Assembly (NCBI RefSeq): GCF_009687885.1
Contig: NZ_BLAF01000013.1
Span: 221,146-285,145, forward strand
DNA: 64,000 nt
Direction: 5' to 3'
Source of the DNA: Acrocarpospora pleiomorpha
GTDB taxonomy: Bacteria > Actinomycetota > Actinomycetes > Streptosporangiales > Streptosporangiaceae
Below the pieces are notes generated by a model, which had not been told where the DNA came from, made no database searches, and saw nothing but the letters and a program-made list of their open reading frames with translations. The translations under genes and the position numbers were made by a program. Below are positions 26,014 through 36,016 of the stretch, one piece after another (within the stretch, counting starts at the first letter, position 1; each line of letters starts with the position of its first letter).

Positions 26014-26826
26014 ATGGATCTGACGTTGATGGCCGTGCACGCTCATCCCGACGACGAGGTGCTCACCACCGGGGGGATCCTGGCGCGTTACGCGGACGCG
26101 GGGTTCCGTACCGTCCTGGTGACCTGCACCAACGGCGAGGCGGGGGACGGACCCGGGGGAGTGAAGCCGGGTGAGGACGGCCATGACGCCGAGGCCGTGG
26201 CCGAGGAGCGGCTGGCCGAGCTGCGGGCGTCGGTCGCCCATTTAGGGATCGGTGACGTCGAACTGCTCGGCTACCGCGACTCCGGCATGGACGGCTGGGA
26301 CACCAACAAGGACGCGCGGGCGTTCTGGAACATCCCGATCGAGGAGTCCACCGCCAAGCTCGCCGCGCTCATGAAGCACTACCGGCCGCAGGTCGTCGTC
26401 ACCTACGACGAACGCGGCGGTTACGGCCACCCCGACCACATCCAGGCGCACCGCATCGCGGTCGCGGCCACCGAGGCCACCGGCATCCCGGACAAGCTCT
26501 ACTACACCGGGATCCCCCGGAGCCGGGCCAGGGCGATGTTCGAGCACATGCGCTCGATCGGCATCGACCTGGGGTTCGAGCCGCCACCCGACTTCGGCAC
26601 CCCGGACGAGCTGATCACCGCCACCGTGGACGTCACGCCGTACGTGGACCGGAAGATCAAAGCGCTGCGCGCGCACGCGAGCCAGAGCGACAACATCTGG
26701 CTGCTCCAGCTGCCGGATGAGGCCCAGCAGCTGGCCCTCGGGCACGAGGCCTTCGTCCGGGTCCGTTGCCAGATCGAGGCTCCTGACCAGGAAGACGACC
26801 TGTTCGCGGGTTTGACCGAGGGCTAG
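26014..26826 (+). CDS. PIG-L family zinc deacetylase
   Basis: A 270-aa N-deacetylase/amidase. The zinc motif AHPDDE lies at about residues 10-15, and the distal His motif is [10 protein letters not shown] near 145. The family removes acetyl groups from amino sugars or cleaves mycothiol conjugates; actinobacterial members include MshB and Mca. The overall pattern ([28 protein letters not shown]) is close to those, but the exact role is not assigned. Nothing else for mycothiol synthesis is nearby. Confidence 0.9.
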   Translation: MDLTLMAVHAHPDDEVLTTGGILARYADAGFRTVLVTCTNGEAGDGPGGVKPGEDGHDAEAVAEERLAELRASVAHLGIGDVELLGYRDSGMDGWDTNKDARAFWNIPIEESTAKLAALMKHYRPQVVVTYDERGGYGHPDHIQAHRIAVAATEATGIPDKLYYTGIPRSRARAMFEHMRSIGIDLGFEPPPDFGTPDELITATVDVTPYVDRKIKALRAHASQSDNIWLLQLPDEAQQLALGHEAFVRVRCQIEAPDQEDDLFAGLTEG

Positions 26827-26867
26827 CACCCTGTCGAGGCCGGGCCACGCCAGCGGAGACTTGCGGC

Positions 26868-28757
26868 GTGATTCCGGTTGCGGTGGTCTGGCTGCGGCTC
26901 GAACTGGGCAGGCGCCTGCGGTCCCTGCTCGTGCTCGGGCTGCTGGTGGCGTTCGCCGGGGCGACCGTGCTGACCGCCCTGGCCGGAGCCCGGCGCGGCG
27001 ACAGCGCGGTGGACCGGCTGCTCGCCGTAACGCTTCCTGCCACCGCCTCGGTCCTGCCCAACCAGTCCGGCTTCGACTGGGACGCCGTCCGCCGCCTGCC
27101 CGGCGTGGCGGCGGTGACCACGTTCCCCAGCTACACCGAACTCCCCATCGACGAAGCCCGCAGCGTCATCGCCTTCGAAAGCGCCTGCCTGGCCGCCTTC
27201 GGCCTCGCCGCCTTCCTGGCCGCCGTCGTCCTCATCGGCCAGGCCGTCATCCGGTACGGCGCAGCCGGCGCCACCGAACTGAACGCCCTGGTCGCGCTGG
27301 GCCTGACCCGCCGCCAGGGCGCCCACCTGAGCGTGCTCGCCCCCGGCCTGGCCGCCCTGGCGGGCACGGTCGTCGCCGTCGGCCTGGCGGTGACCGCCTC
27401 CGCCTGGATGCCGTTCGGCGCGGCGGCGGCCCGCGAGCCGAACCCCGGCGTGGACGCGGACTGGCTGGTCCTCGGTGCCGGATTCGCGGGCATTCCGGTC
27501 CTGGTGGCGGTCGCGGCCGGAGCCTCCGCATGGGCGGGCCTCACCGGTCCCGAGCGGCTGCGGCCCGGGCGGCGGTCGGCGCTGGTGACGGCGATGACCG
27601 TGCTCGGCCTGCCGGTGGCCGTGGTCGTGGGAGCCAGGTTCGCGCTGGAACCCGGGCGAGGGCGATATCGGGTGCCGGTCCGGCCCGCGTTGCTGGGGGC
27701 GGCGACGGGGGTGCTCGGGGTGCTGGCCGCGTTCACGTTCTCGGCCGGGGTCGCGGACGCCGCCAGGAACCCGGCCAGGTTCGGGCAGAACTACCAGCTG
27801 ATGGCGGTCTTCGGCTTCGACGGGCGGGACTTCCAGCCGCCCAGGCCGGTGCTCTCCGCGCTGGCCGCCGATCCTGACGTGACCGGCGTCACCGACCTGC
27901 GGATGACCGCCGGGCGGATCGGCACGCTCACCGTGATGACGCACAGCTTCGACCCGGTCGGCGATCCGGTCCCGCTGGTGCTCACCGAGGGACGCCCGCC
28001 GGTCAACGGCGACGAGGTCGTGCTGGCCCCGACGAGCGCGCGGCGGCTCGACGCGGGCGTGGGCGACAGGGTTGCGCTCACCGGCGACCTGGGCACCCGC
28101 GAGCTGATCGTGACCGGCGTCGGCTTCGCCGTGGAGACCTCCACCCGGGGGTACGAATCCGGCGTGTGGGTCACCGCCGACGGCTACGACGGGGTCTTCC
28201 GCGGGTTCAAGGAGCACGGCAGCCTGCTCGCGCTCCGGGAGGGCGCCGACCCGGAGGCGGTCGCGGCCCGGCTGCGGACCACCGTGGGCGACGGACTGCT
28301 GGTCTTCACCCCGTTCGTCCCCCGCCAGTTCGGGGAGATCAGGAACGTCCAGGTGCTGCCGCTGGTGCTCGGCGCGTTCCTGGCTTTGCTCGCCGTCGGC
28401 GCGGTCGGCCACGCCCTGATCACCGCCGTCCGCAGGCGCGGCCACGACCTGGCCGTGCTGCGCGCCCTCGGCATGACCCGCGGCCAGTGCCGCCTGGTCG
28501 TCGTCACCCAGGCCAGCGCGATCACCGTGCTCGGCCTGCTCGCCGGGATCCCGCTCGGCATGGCCCTGGGCCGCATCCTGTGGCGGGCCGCCGCCGGGAT
28601 CATGCCGCTGCAGTACCAGCCGCCCACCTCGCCGTGGACGCTCATCCTGATCGCGCCGCTGGCCCTGCTGATCGCGGCCCTGCTCGCGACCGGCCCCGGG
28701 CGGCATGCGGGCCATCGCAACCTCGGGCAGGCATTGCGCGTGCTCGACCGCGCCTGA
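26868..28757 (+). CDS. FtsX-like ABC transporter permease, shortened
   Basis: A 629-aa membrane protein of the FtsX/MacB permease superfamily. It has a membrane anchor at about 17-42, a cluster of helices at about 100-300, a large exported segment (about 300-495) and a terminal FtsX core ([37 protein letters not shown]). In relatives a large exported loop also follows the first helix; here only about 60 residues separate helix 1 from helix 2 ([17 protein letters not shown]), which suggests an internal deletion. No ATP-binding subunit is adjacent. It starts at GTG 26868. The substrate is unknown and it may be non-functional. Confidence 0.75.
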   Translation: MIPVAVVWLRLELGRRLRSLLVLGLLVAFAGATVLTALAGARRGDSAVDRLLAVTLPATASVLPNQSGFDWDAVRRLPGVAAVTTFPSYTELPIDEARSVIAFESACLAAFGLAAFLAAVVLIGQAVIRYGAAGATELNALVALGLTRRQGAHLSVLAPGLAALAGTVVAVGLAVTASAWMPFGAAAAREPNPGVDADWLVLGAGFAGIPVLVAVAAGASAWAGLTGPERLRPGRRSALVTAMTVLGLPVAVVVGARFALEPGRGRYRVPVRPALLGAATGVLGVLAAFTFSAGVADAARNPARFGQNYQLMAVFGFDGRDFQPPRPVLSALAADPDVTGVTDLRMTAGRIGTLTVMTHSFDPVGDPVPLVLTEGRPPVNGDEVVLAPTSARRLDAGVGDRVALTGDLGTRELIVTGVGFAVETSTRGYESGVWVTADGYDGVFRGFKEHGSLLALREGADPEAVAARLRTTVGDGLLVFTPFVPRQFGEIRNVQVLPLVLGAFLALLAVGAVGHALITAVRRRGHDLAVLRALGMTRGQCRLVVVTQASAITVLGLLAGIPLGMALGRILWRAAAGIMPLQYQPPTSPWTLILIAPLALLIAALLATGPGRHAGHRNLGQALRVLDRA

Positions 28758-28811
28758 AGACACCGGCGGAAAGCGGCCAAGCCCGCCGTGCCGGAGACGC
28801 GGCCATAAACA

Positions 28812-28835
28812 CCCCGCATTTCCGGAGATGCGGGG
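28812..28835 (+). terminator. terminator after the FtsX-like permease gene
   Basis: An 8-bp perfect stem (CCCCGCAT and ATGCGGGG) with an 8-base loop is followed by AAATTTCT. It lies 55 bp after the permease stop and 60 bp before the next ATG, and so isolates the following operon. Confidence 0.6.
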
Positions 28836-28894
28836 AAATTTCTGCCGGGTGAATCTGGTCAAGTCACATGATTTCGTCTGCGGAGGAGGCGTTC

Positions 28895-29449
28895 ATGCCA
28901 CACATCACCCTCAACTCTGATGAACCTGGAATACGCGGGCTGTTCCGGTTCCGGCCAGAGACCGCACTACCCCTGAACGAGCTGGCGGAAGTGCTGTTGT
29001 GCGGGGAGAGCACGCTCTCCCGAGGCGAGCGGGAGTTGATCGGGGCGTACGTGTCGGCGCTGAACGCGTGCCGATTCTGCTACTCCACGCACGCGGCCAT
29101 CGCGGCCGTACAGCTGGGGGAGGACCTGGTCCTGGTGGAGCAGGTCCGCGCGGACGTCGCCAGAGCCCCGATCTCCGACAAGCTCAAAGCCCTGCTGGCG
29201 ATCGCCGGCGCGGTGCAGGAATCCGGCCAGAAGGTGTCGGAGCAGCATGTCACCACCGCCAAGGAGGCGGGCGCCACCGACATCGAGATCCACGACGCCG
29301 TGCTCATCGCGGCGGCGTTCTGCATGTTCAACCGCTACGTGGACGGCCTGGACACATTCGCCCCAGACGACCCGGCCGTGTACGCGGCCCGCGCTCAGCG
29401 CACCGACGGATATTTGGCCGTATTGGCCGATTCCCTTCGTTTGGGATAG
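28895..29449 (+). CDS. AhpD-like carboxymuconolactone decarboxylase-family protein 1
   Basis: A 184-aa protein of the CMD/AhpD superfamily. The redox motif CRFCYSTHA (C-x-x-C-x-x-x-H) sits in the conserved helix after the acidic ELIGAYVSALNA. AhpD-type members use the cysteine pair as a peroxidase or disulfide reductase. ATG 28895 is chosen for its GGAGGAGG ribosome site; the open frame begins at 28868. It opens a three-gene operon with its paralogue (about 60% identical by eye) and a flavoprotein. The tail contains a family-like pattern, DVEIHDAV equivalent (TDIEIHDAVLIAAAFCMFNRY). Confidence 0.88.
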   Translation: MPHITLNSDEPGIRGLFRFRPETALPLNELAEVLLCGESTLSRGERELIGAYVSALNACRFCYSTHAAIAAVQLGEDLVLVEQVRADVARAPISDKLKALLAIAGAVQESGQKVSEQHVTTAKEAGATDIEIHDAVLIAAAFCMFNRYVDGLDTFAPDDPAVYAARAQRTDGYLAVLADSLRLG

Positions 29450-29547
29450 TACGCAATGTGCGGCATGAATGGCCGGGGTTGACCAGTACGAGGTGATCAC
29501 CCACCCTGCGTGTGGAGGCACCGCCTGCTGATCACCAAGGAGTGTTC

Positions 29548-30090
29548 ATGCCGCACATAGCGCTGGGGAACGAAGCACCTGGAATCATCGGCCTGTTCGA
29601 GTACCGCCCGGAGACCGCCCATCCGATGAGCGCCCTCGCCGAGGTGCTGCTGCGGGGCGAGAACTCGCTGCCGCGCGGGGATCGCGAGCTGATCGCGGCC
29701 TACGTGTCCGCGCTGAACGACTGCCGCTTCTGCTACAACTCGCACGCGGCCTTCGCCGCCGCCCAGCTGCCCGAGGGCATGGACCTGGTCGAGCAGGTCC
29801 GCGCCGACCTGGGCGGAGCGCCCATCTCGGCCAAGCTCAGGGCGCTGCTGATGATCGCGGGCGCGGTCCAGGAGAGCGGCCGCAAGGTCGCCGAGGAGCA
29901 CATCGCCGCCGCCAGGGACGCGGGCGCGTCCGACGTCGAGATCCACGACGCCGTCCTGATCGCGGCGGCGTTCTGCATGTACAACCGGTATGTGGACGGC
30001 CTGGCCGCACTCACCCCCGATGACCCGGCCGACTACGCGGTGATGGCCCAGTTCATCGTGGCCGCCGGATATATCCGGGAAGAGGCCTGA
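29548..30090 (+). CDS. AhpD-like carboxymuconolactone decarboxylase-family protein 2
   Basis: A 180-aa paralogue of the gene just upstream, colinear over its whole length. It shares MPHI at the start, the motif CRFCYNSHA, and the C-terminal EIHDAVLIAAAFCMYNRY. ATG 29548 follows AAGGAG. Its stop overlaps the ATG of the flavoprotein gene (TGATG), so those two are coupled. The 98-bp gap after paralogue 1 may hold its own signals. Retention of both copies with intact Cys pairs suggests a heteromeric complex or division of labour. Confidence 0.88.
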   Translation: MPHIALGNEAPGIIGLFEYRPETAHPMSALAEVLLRGENSLPRGDRELIAAYVSALNDCRFCYNSHAAFAAAQLPEGMDLVEQVRADLGGAPISAKLRALLMIAGAVQESGRKVAEEHIAAARDAGASDVEIHDAVLIAAAFCMYNRYVDGLAALTPDDPADYAVMAQFIVAAGYIREEA

Positions 30091-31613
30091 TGCCCCGCTA
30101 TCTCATCATCGGCGCAGGTCCCGCCGGTCTCCAGCTCAGCTACTACCTCAAACGCGCCGGCGCCGATTACGTCACCCTCGAACGCACCGAGGCCCCCGGC
30201 GCCTTCTTCAAGGAGTTCCCCCGGCACCGCCGCCTGATCTCGCTCAACAAGGTGCACACCGTCGAGGACGAGCCGGAGATCAAGCTCAGGTGGGACTGGA
30301 ACTCGCTGCTCAACGACTCGCCCGACCTGATGTTCCCGAAGTATTCGAGCGAGTACCTGCCCGGCGCCGACGATCTTGTCAGGTATCTCGCCGACTTCGA
30401 GCGCGAGCACGAACTCAATGTACGTTTCATGACTCCGGTCGACCGAATTGAGAAGATCGACGGCCGATTCCACGTGCACACGCCCGCGGAGACGTACGTC
30501 GCCGAGTGCGTGATCGTCGCCACCGGCTGGGGCGGTCCGAACATTCCCGATATTCCGGGTATCGAGCTGGCGACCGGCTACGAGGACATGGAAGTCGAGG
30601 GTTCCGCCTACGCGGGCCAGCGGGTGCTGGTGATCGGCAAGGGCAACTCGGCCTTCGAGACCGCCCAGGCGATCCTGCCGCACGCGGCCATCGTGCACCT
30701 GGCCAGCCCGCACGGCGTACGCCTGGCCTGGCACACCAAACACCCCGGCGACGTGCGCGGCCAGTACGGCGCGTTCCTCGACAGCTACTGGTTCAAGACC
30801 CTGCACGGCGTGCTCGAATGCGACATCAACCGCATCTGGCGCGAGGAGGATCACTTCAAAGCGGCCATTACCTACACGCTGGCCAATGGCGAGCAGGCCC
30901 TTCTGGAGTACGACTCCGTCATCCGCTGCACAGGCTTCACCATGGATCGCAGCATTTTTGACGACTCCTGCCGACCCGACATGGCCCCCAATGGGCGGAT
31001 CCCCGCCATCCGCCCCGACTGGCAGTCCGCCAACGTGGACGGCCTCTACTTCGCGGGTACGCTCATGCAGGCCCGCGACTTCAAGCAGGCGTCGTCGGCG
31101 TTCATCGACGGCTTCCGCTATAACCTGCGCACGATGACCGCCCTGCTGGCTGAACGCTACGAGAGCACGCCGCTGGATCGCCAGGTGATCCCGCTCGACC
31201 ACGAGAAGCTCGGCGCGACCATGCTCGACCGCGTGAACTGGAGCTCCGCATTGTGGACCCAGTTCGAGTATCTCTGCGACGCGTTCGTGATCGACCGCGC
31301 CAGCGGGCAGATCCAGCATTATCAGGATCTGCCCGAGGACTACGCGGTCGAACGCTTCGGTGACCAGGAAGAACTCTTCACGATCACGCTGCGCTGGGGC
31401 CGCCAGAACTACGGCGACGTGTTCGCCATCCAGCGCGACCCCACGCCCGACATGGCCCACGAAAGCGCATTCCTCCACCCCGTGATCCGCTCCTGGCGCC
31501 ACGGCGAGAAGGTCGCCGAGCGGCACCTGCTGGAAGACCTGCTGGCCGTCTGGCGCAACCCGGTCCGCCACGTGGAGCCGCTCTACGCCTTCCTATCCGA
31601 ACAGCTGACCTGA
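30090..31613 (+). CDS. FOXRED2-like FAD/NAD(P)-dependent oxidoreductase
   Basis: A 507-aa flavoprotein. The FAD motif GAGPAGLQLS is near residue 8, the NAD(P)H motif GKGNSAFETA is near residue 185, and RCTGFTMDRS is the late FAD-linked segment. FFKEFPRHRRLISLNK is the signature stretch of the FOXRED2-like branch of the flavin monooxygenase superfamily. There is no signal peptide. It is coupled to the AhpD-like paralogue by TGATG. A plausible model is that the flavoprotein reduces the AhpD-like thiols, or oxygenates a substrate while the pair handles peroxide. That is inference. Confidence 0.85.
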   Translation: MPRYLIIGAGPAGLQLSYYLKRAGADYVTLERTEAPGAFFKEFPRHRRLISLNKVHTVEDEPEIKLRWDWNSLLNDSPDLMFPKYSSEYLPGADDLVRYLADFEREHELNVRFMTPVDRIEKIDGRFHVHTPAETYVAECVIVATGWGGPNIPDIPGIELATGYEDMEVEGSAYAGQRVLVIGKGNSAFETAQAILPHAAIVHLASPHGVRLAWHTKHPGDVRGQYGAFLDSYWFKTLHGVLECDINRIWREEDHFKAAITYTLANGEQALLEYDSVIRCTGFTMDRSIFDDSCRPDMAPNGRIPAIRPDWQSANVDGLYFAGTLMQARDFKQASSAFIDGFRYNLRTMTALLAERYESTPLDRQVIPLDHEKLGATMLDRVNWSSALWTQFEYLCDAFVIDRASGQIQHYQDLPEDYAVERFGDQEELFTITLRWGRQNYGDVFAIQRDPTPDMAHESAFLHPVIRSWRHGEKVAERHLLEDLLAVWRNPVRHVEPLYAFLSEQLT

Positions 31614-32741
31614 GAAATCCCGCACGAGCTCGTCGACCACGTCCGCCGGTGAACCCCGGCGGGCGTGGACGGCTGCTTGCCGGGCCGCCCCCGTCCCGAC
31701 CACATGCAACCGCGCCACCCGCTCAACCACCAGGTCACGATCCCCGGTCTCCTCCAGCGCGGGGCGAAGATGCGCCAGCAACGCGTCCACCTGCGCGGAC
31801 GCCGGGAGCAGCCGCCCGCTGACCGGATCGATGGCGTCCCCGGCCAGCCCATCCCTGGCCGCCTGCCAGTACGACGCCCGCAGCAGCTCCCCCCGGATCC
31901 GCGGCCCCGGATCACCCCGTTCCACCCGTTCCAGCGCGGTCACCACCAGCGCCCGGACCACCGCGCCGAGCAGCGCGGACTCCCCGGCGGTGGCCGGCAC
32001 GTCGGTCACCCGGACCTCCAGCGTGGGCAGCCGGGCCGACGGGCGGATGTCCCAGAAGATCGTGCCCGGGTCCACCAGGACCTTGGCCTCGGTCAGTTTG
32101 GCGATCACCTCGTCGTACTCGGCGGCCGAGGTGAAGTACGGCGGCGGCCCGGCCACCGGCCACTTGCCCCAGCTGAGCGTGCGCCAGCTGGCGTAGCCGG
32201 TGTCGCGCCCGCACCACAGCGGCGAGTTGGCCATCAGCGCGATCAGCGTCGGCAGCCACGGCCGCAGGTGGTTGCTGACCAGCACGGCACGTTCCCGGTC
32301 GGGCAGGTGCACGTGGACGTGGCCGGCGCAGATGCTCTGCTCGTCGTGGAGGGAGCGGTAGTTGGCGATGCCGATGCCGTACCGGGGATTCTCGGTGATC
32401 AGCGGCGGGACCACGTCGCCGAGCACGGCCGTGCCCGAGGCGACCATCCGCAGCCCCTCGCCGGCTGCGGCGGACGCCACGGCGGCGCGCATCTGGCTTA
32501 GCTGGGTCTCCAGCTCAGCGGTTCTGGCGCAGGGGCGGGTCTTGGCCTCCACCTGGTAGCGGGTGATCTCGGTGCCGACCTGCTCGCCCAGGGTCGCCGC
32601 CGCCCTGGCCACGACGGCGGCCGACCGCGGGGCCGCCTCCCGGGTCTCGGGGTCGACGACGAGGTATTCCTCTTCCACTCCGACGAGGGGACAGGCCGCG
32701 TCGAAGGGCACCACTTGCTCGATATCCGCCGTGGCAGTCAT
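31593..32741 (-). CDS. YbdK-type carboxylate-amine ligase (GCS2 family)
   Basis: A 382-aa ATP-grasp-like glutamate-cysteine ligase 2 family enzyme. Conserved pieces are GVEEEYLVVDPET, YQVEAKT, the CAGHVHVHL active-site strand and the LEVRVTDVPAT metal-binding strand. YbdK has weak gamma-glutamylcysteine ligase activity in E. coli; actinobacteria use mycothiol, so the physiological product here is uncertain. ATG 32741 follows AGGGAG and replaces the longer frame to 32831. Its 3' end overlaps the convergent flavoprotein gene by 21 bases. Confidence 0.9.
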   Translation of the reverse strand: MTATADIEQVVPFDAACPLVGVEEEYLVVDPETREAAPRSAAVVARAAATLGEQVGTEITRYQVEAKTRPCARTAELETQLSQMRAAVASAAAGEGLRMVASGTAVLGDVVPPLITENPRYGIGIANYRSLHDEQSICAGHVHVHLPDRERAVLVSNHLRPWLPTLIALMANSPLWCGRDTGYASWRTLSWGKWPVAGPPPYFTSAAEYDEVIAKLTEAKVLVDPGTIFWDIRPSARLPTLEVRVTDVPATAGESALLGAVVRALVVTALERVERGDPGPRIRGELLRASYWQAARDGLAGDAIDPVSGRLLPASAQVDALLAHLRPALEETGDRDLVVERVARLHVVGTGAARQAAVHARRGSPADVVDELVRDFSGQLFG

Positions 32742-32887
32742 GCCGCTCCCTGTTGATGGCCGTACATATGACGCGCGTAGGGTATCCGCGCGTCCCGGCG
32801 CACGGGCGGATTCGCGGCGAGGTGCGCACAAATAGAGGTCCGAATATTGCGGTGCTCACCGACATGTCCGGCACCTATCGTCGGGGG

Positions 32888-33769
32888 GTGACTGAGACCG
32901 TGGCGATGGTGGACCGGCGGGCGCTGGCCGCCGTCGGGGTCACCCTGGTGTTGTGGGCTTCGGCCTTCGTGTCCATCCGCAGCGCGGTGGCGTTCTACTC
33001 GCCCGGCGCGCTCGCGCTCGGGAGGCTGCTCGCCGGTTCGGCGGCGCTGGTGGTCATCCTGCTGTTACGCGGCGAGCGGCTGCCGCCGAGGGCAGCCTGG
33101 CCGGGGATCGTGGTGTCCGGAGTGCTCTGGTTCGGGGTCTACATGGTGGCCCTCAACTGGGGCGAGCAGGAGGTCGACGCGGGCACGGCGGCGATGCTCG
33201 TCAACATCGGGCCGATCGTCATCGCGCTGCTGTCCGGCTTCCTGCTGAAGGAGGGCTTCCCGCGCCCGCTGCTGATCGGCCTGGCGGTCTCGTTCGGCGG
33301 GGCGCTCCTGGTCGGCTATTCGATGTCCGGCGCGGGTTCGTCCTCGGTTCTCGGCGTCGTGCTGTGCGTGGTGGCCGCCGTCTCGTACGCCATCGCGATC
33401 GTCGCCCAGAAGCCCGCGCTGGCGCACGCGTCCGCGCTGCAGGTGACCACGTTCGGCTGCGTGATCGGGGCGGTCATCTGCCTGCCGTTCGCCGGTCAAC
33501 TGATCGATCAGGTCGGCTCCGCGCCGCTACCGGCTACGCTCAACCTGCTCTATCTGGGCGTGTTCCCGACCGCGCTGGCCTTCACCACCTGGGCGTACGC
33601 GCTGGCCAGGACCACCGCGGGCAAACTGGGCGCCACCACCTACGTGGTGCCCGCGATGGTCGTGCTGATGTCCTGGGCGTTCCTAGCCGAGGTGCCCGGC
33701 TGGCTCACCCTCGCCGGGGGCGCCCTCTGCCTGGTCGGGGTCGCGATCTCGCGCAGGCGGCCGTCATAG
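32888..33769 (+). CDS. EamA/DMT-family exporter
   Basis: A 293-aa transporter with ten hydrophobic helices in two EamA repeats. The first begins at LAAVGVTLVLWASAFVSIRS and the second at SSVLGVVLCVVAAVSYAIA. The family exports amino acids and other metabolites. The start is GTG 32888 (VTETVAMVDRR), with ATG 32906 as an alternative; the open frame from 32753 runs into the promoter of the divergent ligase gene. Its 3' end overlaps the convergent molybdenum-subunit gene by six bases. Confidence 0.88.
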   Translation: MTETVAMVDRRALAAVGVTLVLWASAFVSIRSAVAFYSPGALALGRLLAGSAALVVILLLRGERLPPRAAWPGIVVSGVLWFGVYMVALNWGEQEVDAGTAAMLVNIGPIVIALLSGFLLKEGFPRPLLIGLAVSFGGALLVGYSMSGAGSSSVLGVVLCVVAAVSYAIAIVAQKPALAHASALQVTTFGCVIGAVICLPFAGQLIDQVGSAPLPATLNLLYLGVFPTALAFTTWAYALARTTAGKLGATTYVVPAMVVLMSWAFLAEVPGWLTLAGGALCLVGVAISRRRPS

Positions 33770-36016
33770 CAGTTTGTCCAGGGTGATCGGCAGGTCGCGG
33801 ATTCGTTTGCCGGTGGCGTGGTAGACGGCGTTGGCGATCGCGCCGGCGACGCCGACGATGCCGACCTCGCCGATGCCGAGCAGGCCAAGTGGCATGGTCG
33901 GGTCGGGATCGTCCAGGTAGCGCACGTCGATCGAGGGGATGTCCGCGTGCACGGGCACGTGATATTCCGCCAAGCCGGCGTTCATGATCCGGCCGTTGCG
34001 CGGGTCGACCTGGGTCTCCTCGGCCAGGGCCATGCCGATGCCCATCACGATGCCGCCGCGCAGCTGGCTGGCCGCCGTCTTGGCGTTGATCACCTTGCCG
34101 ACGTCGAAGACGCCCAGCCAGCGGGAGATCCGGATCTCGCCGGTGTCGGAGTCCACCCGCACCTCGCAGAACTGCGCGCCGCAGGCGGCCTTCACCCAGC
34201 GCCGCCGGTCCATCAGCAACTTGGACATGAACCTGACCTGGCCGGTGATCTCGCCGAGCCGGGTGTCGGAGCCGACCTGGGACTCGATCGAGGGGAGATC
34301 GGCTCGGCGCAGGATCTCCTGGTAGCTCTCACCCCGCGAACCGTCGTACAGACCGGCGTCTCTGGCCTGCACGTCCGCGAAGCGGCGGCCGCGCAGGGGA
34401 GAGCCCGGCGTCTTCCTCGCCACCGAGAACACCGAACGCCTGAGCTTCTCGCAGGCGGTGATCAGGCTGGCGGCGATGCTCGCCGTCTGCCCGGAACCTC
34501 CGGCACTGGGTCCTGTGGGCAGGGCGGTGTCGCCGTACTCCATGGTGATCGCCCCCAGCGGCACGCCCAGGGCGTCGGCCGCGATCTGCGCCTGGGCGGT
34601 CGATGTGCCCATGCCCATCTCGTGGAAGCCGCAGCGGATCAGAACGGTTCCGTCGGCCGACAGGCGTACTGTCACGTTGGCCTGGAACTGCCAGGCCGGG
34701 TGGTACGCGGAGGCGACACCCATGCCGATCAGCCACTTGCCGTCCCGCATGGAGCCGGGTTCCGGCGAACGTTCGCCCCAGCCGAACTCCTTGGCGCCTA
34801 CTTCGTAACATTCGAGCAGCATGCGGTGAGCGAACGCCTTGCCGTCGATCGGGTTGCGGGCGGGCTCGTTGCGGGCGCGCAGTTCGATGGGGTCCATGCC
34901 CAGCTTGTACGCGAGCTCGTCCACCGTGGCTTCGAGCGCGAACGAGCCGATCGACTCGCCGGGGGCGCGCATGACCGTGTTGGAGAGCGCGTCCAGCTCG
35001 ACCAGGTTCTGCTGGACCTGGATGTTCGCGGCATCGTAGAGGTGGCGGGTCTGCGAGGTCACCTGCTCCGGGCCGCCGCCGACCTTGCCGGTCTGGGTGA
35101 TGCTGGTGTGGATGAGCGCGGTCATCGAGCCGCCGGCCTCCGCACCGATGGCCACCCGCTGGATCGACGGGGTGCGCCCGCCCACCGTGCGGTTGACTCC
35201 TTCCCTGGTCAGCATCAGCCGGACCGGCCGTCCCGTCACCTTCGCGGCGAGCACGGTGAGCACCGTGCCGGGCCACACCATGCCCTTACCGCCGAACGCG
35301 CCGCCGACGAACGGCGAGATCACCCGGATGTTCTGCTTGGGCACGTCGAACCGGACCGCCAGATGCCCCTGCGTCCACGCGACGTTCTGGCTGCCCTCGT
35401 GCACGATCAGCCGATCCTCGTCCCAGAACGCGGTGGTCGAATGGGGTTCGATCGCGTTGTGGTTGTGCCCCGGCGTCGTGTACCGCAGATCGAGCGAGAA
35501 CGGCGCCGACGCCAGCGCCGCCTCGGGGTCGCCCTTCTTGGCTCCCCCCTCCGCGATCAAGCTGTTCTTCTGCGGCGTAGCGTTGCCTTCCTCGGCGGCG
35601 AAATCCACCGTGGCGGGAAGCTCGGCATACTCCACCTCGACCAGGTGCGCGGCCTCCCGCGCGGCTTCCAGCGTCTCGGCCACCACCACGGCGATCGGCT
35701 GCCCGTTCCAGTGGACTTCGTCGGTGTTCAGGTAGTTGACCGTCGTGCCGCTGGCGAGCGTGCTCAAATCCATCGGGGTCACCTTCGGCGCGGGCTTCAT
35801 CGGCGGCGCGTTCTCGTGCGTGATCACCGCCAGCACGCCCGGCGTCTTCCGCGCCGCCGCCGAGTCGATCCGCGTGATCCGCCCGCGCGCGATCGTCGAG
35901 TGAACAAGAGCGGCATAAGCCACATTCGGGTACGGATACTCCGCCGAATACCGCGCCTCCCCCGTGACCTTGGCAGTGCCGTCAAGCCGATCGACCGGCT
36001 GTCCCACGTACGTCAT
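33764..36016 (-). CDS. molybdenum-binding subunit of a xanthine dehydrogenase-family hydroxylase (PaoC/YagR-like)
   Basis: The 750-aa large subunit that carries the molybdopterin cofactor and hydroxylates the substrate. It begins MTYVGQPVDRLDGTAKVTG; family motifs include PFVGGAFGGKG (cofactor loop), APGESIGSFALEATVDELA and GVASAYHPAWQF. The active-site Glu lies in LGIGEVGIVGVAGAIANAV near the C-terminus. It has the short PaoC type of architecture, close to E. coli aldehyde oxidoreductase PaoABC. The substrate is probably an aldehyde or heterocycle. The start ATG overlaps the FAD-subunit stop (ATGA). The open frame extends upstream to 36514, but that stretch is the FAD gene read in another frame. 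Confidence 0.93.
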   Translation of the reverse strand: MTYVGQPVDRLDGTAKVTGEARYSAEYPYPNVAYAALVHSTIARGRITRIDSAAARKTPGVLAVITHENAPPMKPAPKVTPMDLSTLASGTTVNYLNTDEVHWNGQPIAVVVAETLEAAREAAHLVEVEYAELPATVDFAAEEGNATPQKNSLIAEGGAKKGDPEAALASAPFSLDLRYTTPGHNHNAIEPHSTTAFWDEDRLIVHEGSQNVAWTQGHLAVRFDVPKQNIRVISPFVGGAFGGKGMVWPGTVLTVLAAKVTGRPVRLMLTREGVNRTVGGRTPSIQRVAIGAEAGGSMTALIHTSITQTGKVGGGPEQVTSQTRHLYDAANIQVQQNLVELDALSNTVMRAPGESIGSFALEATVDELAYKLGMDPIELRARNEPARNPIDGKAFAHRMLLECYEVGAKEFGWGERSPEPGSMRDGKWLIGMGVASAYHPAWQFQANVTVRLSADGTVLIRCGFHEMGMGTSTAQAQIAADALGVPLGAITMEYGDTALPTGPSAGGSGQTASIAASLITACEKLRRSVFSVARKTPGSPLRGRRFADVQARDAGLYDGSRGESYQEILRRADLPSIESQVGSDTRLGEITGQVRFMSKLLMDRRRWVKAACGAQFCEVRVDSDTGEIRISRWLGVFDVGKVINAKTAASQLRGGIVMGIGMALAEETQVDPRNGRIMNAGLAEYHVPVHADIPSIDVRYLDDPDPTMPLGLLGIGEVGIVGVAGAIANAVYHATGKRIRDLPITLDKLL

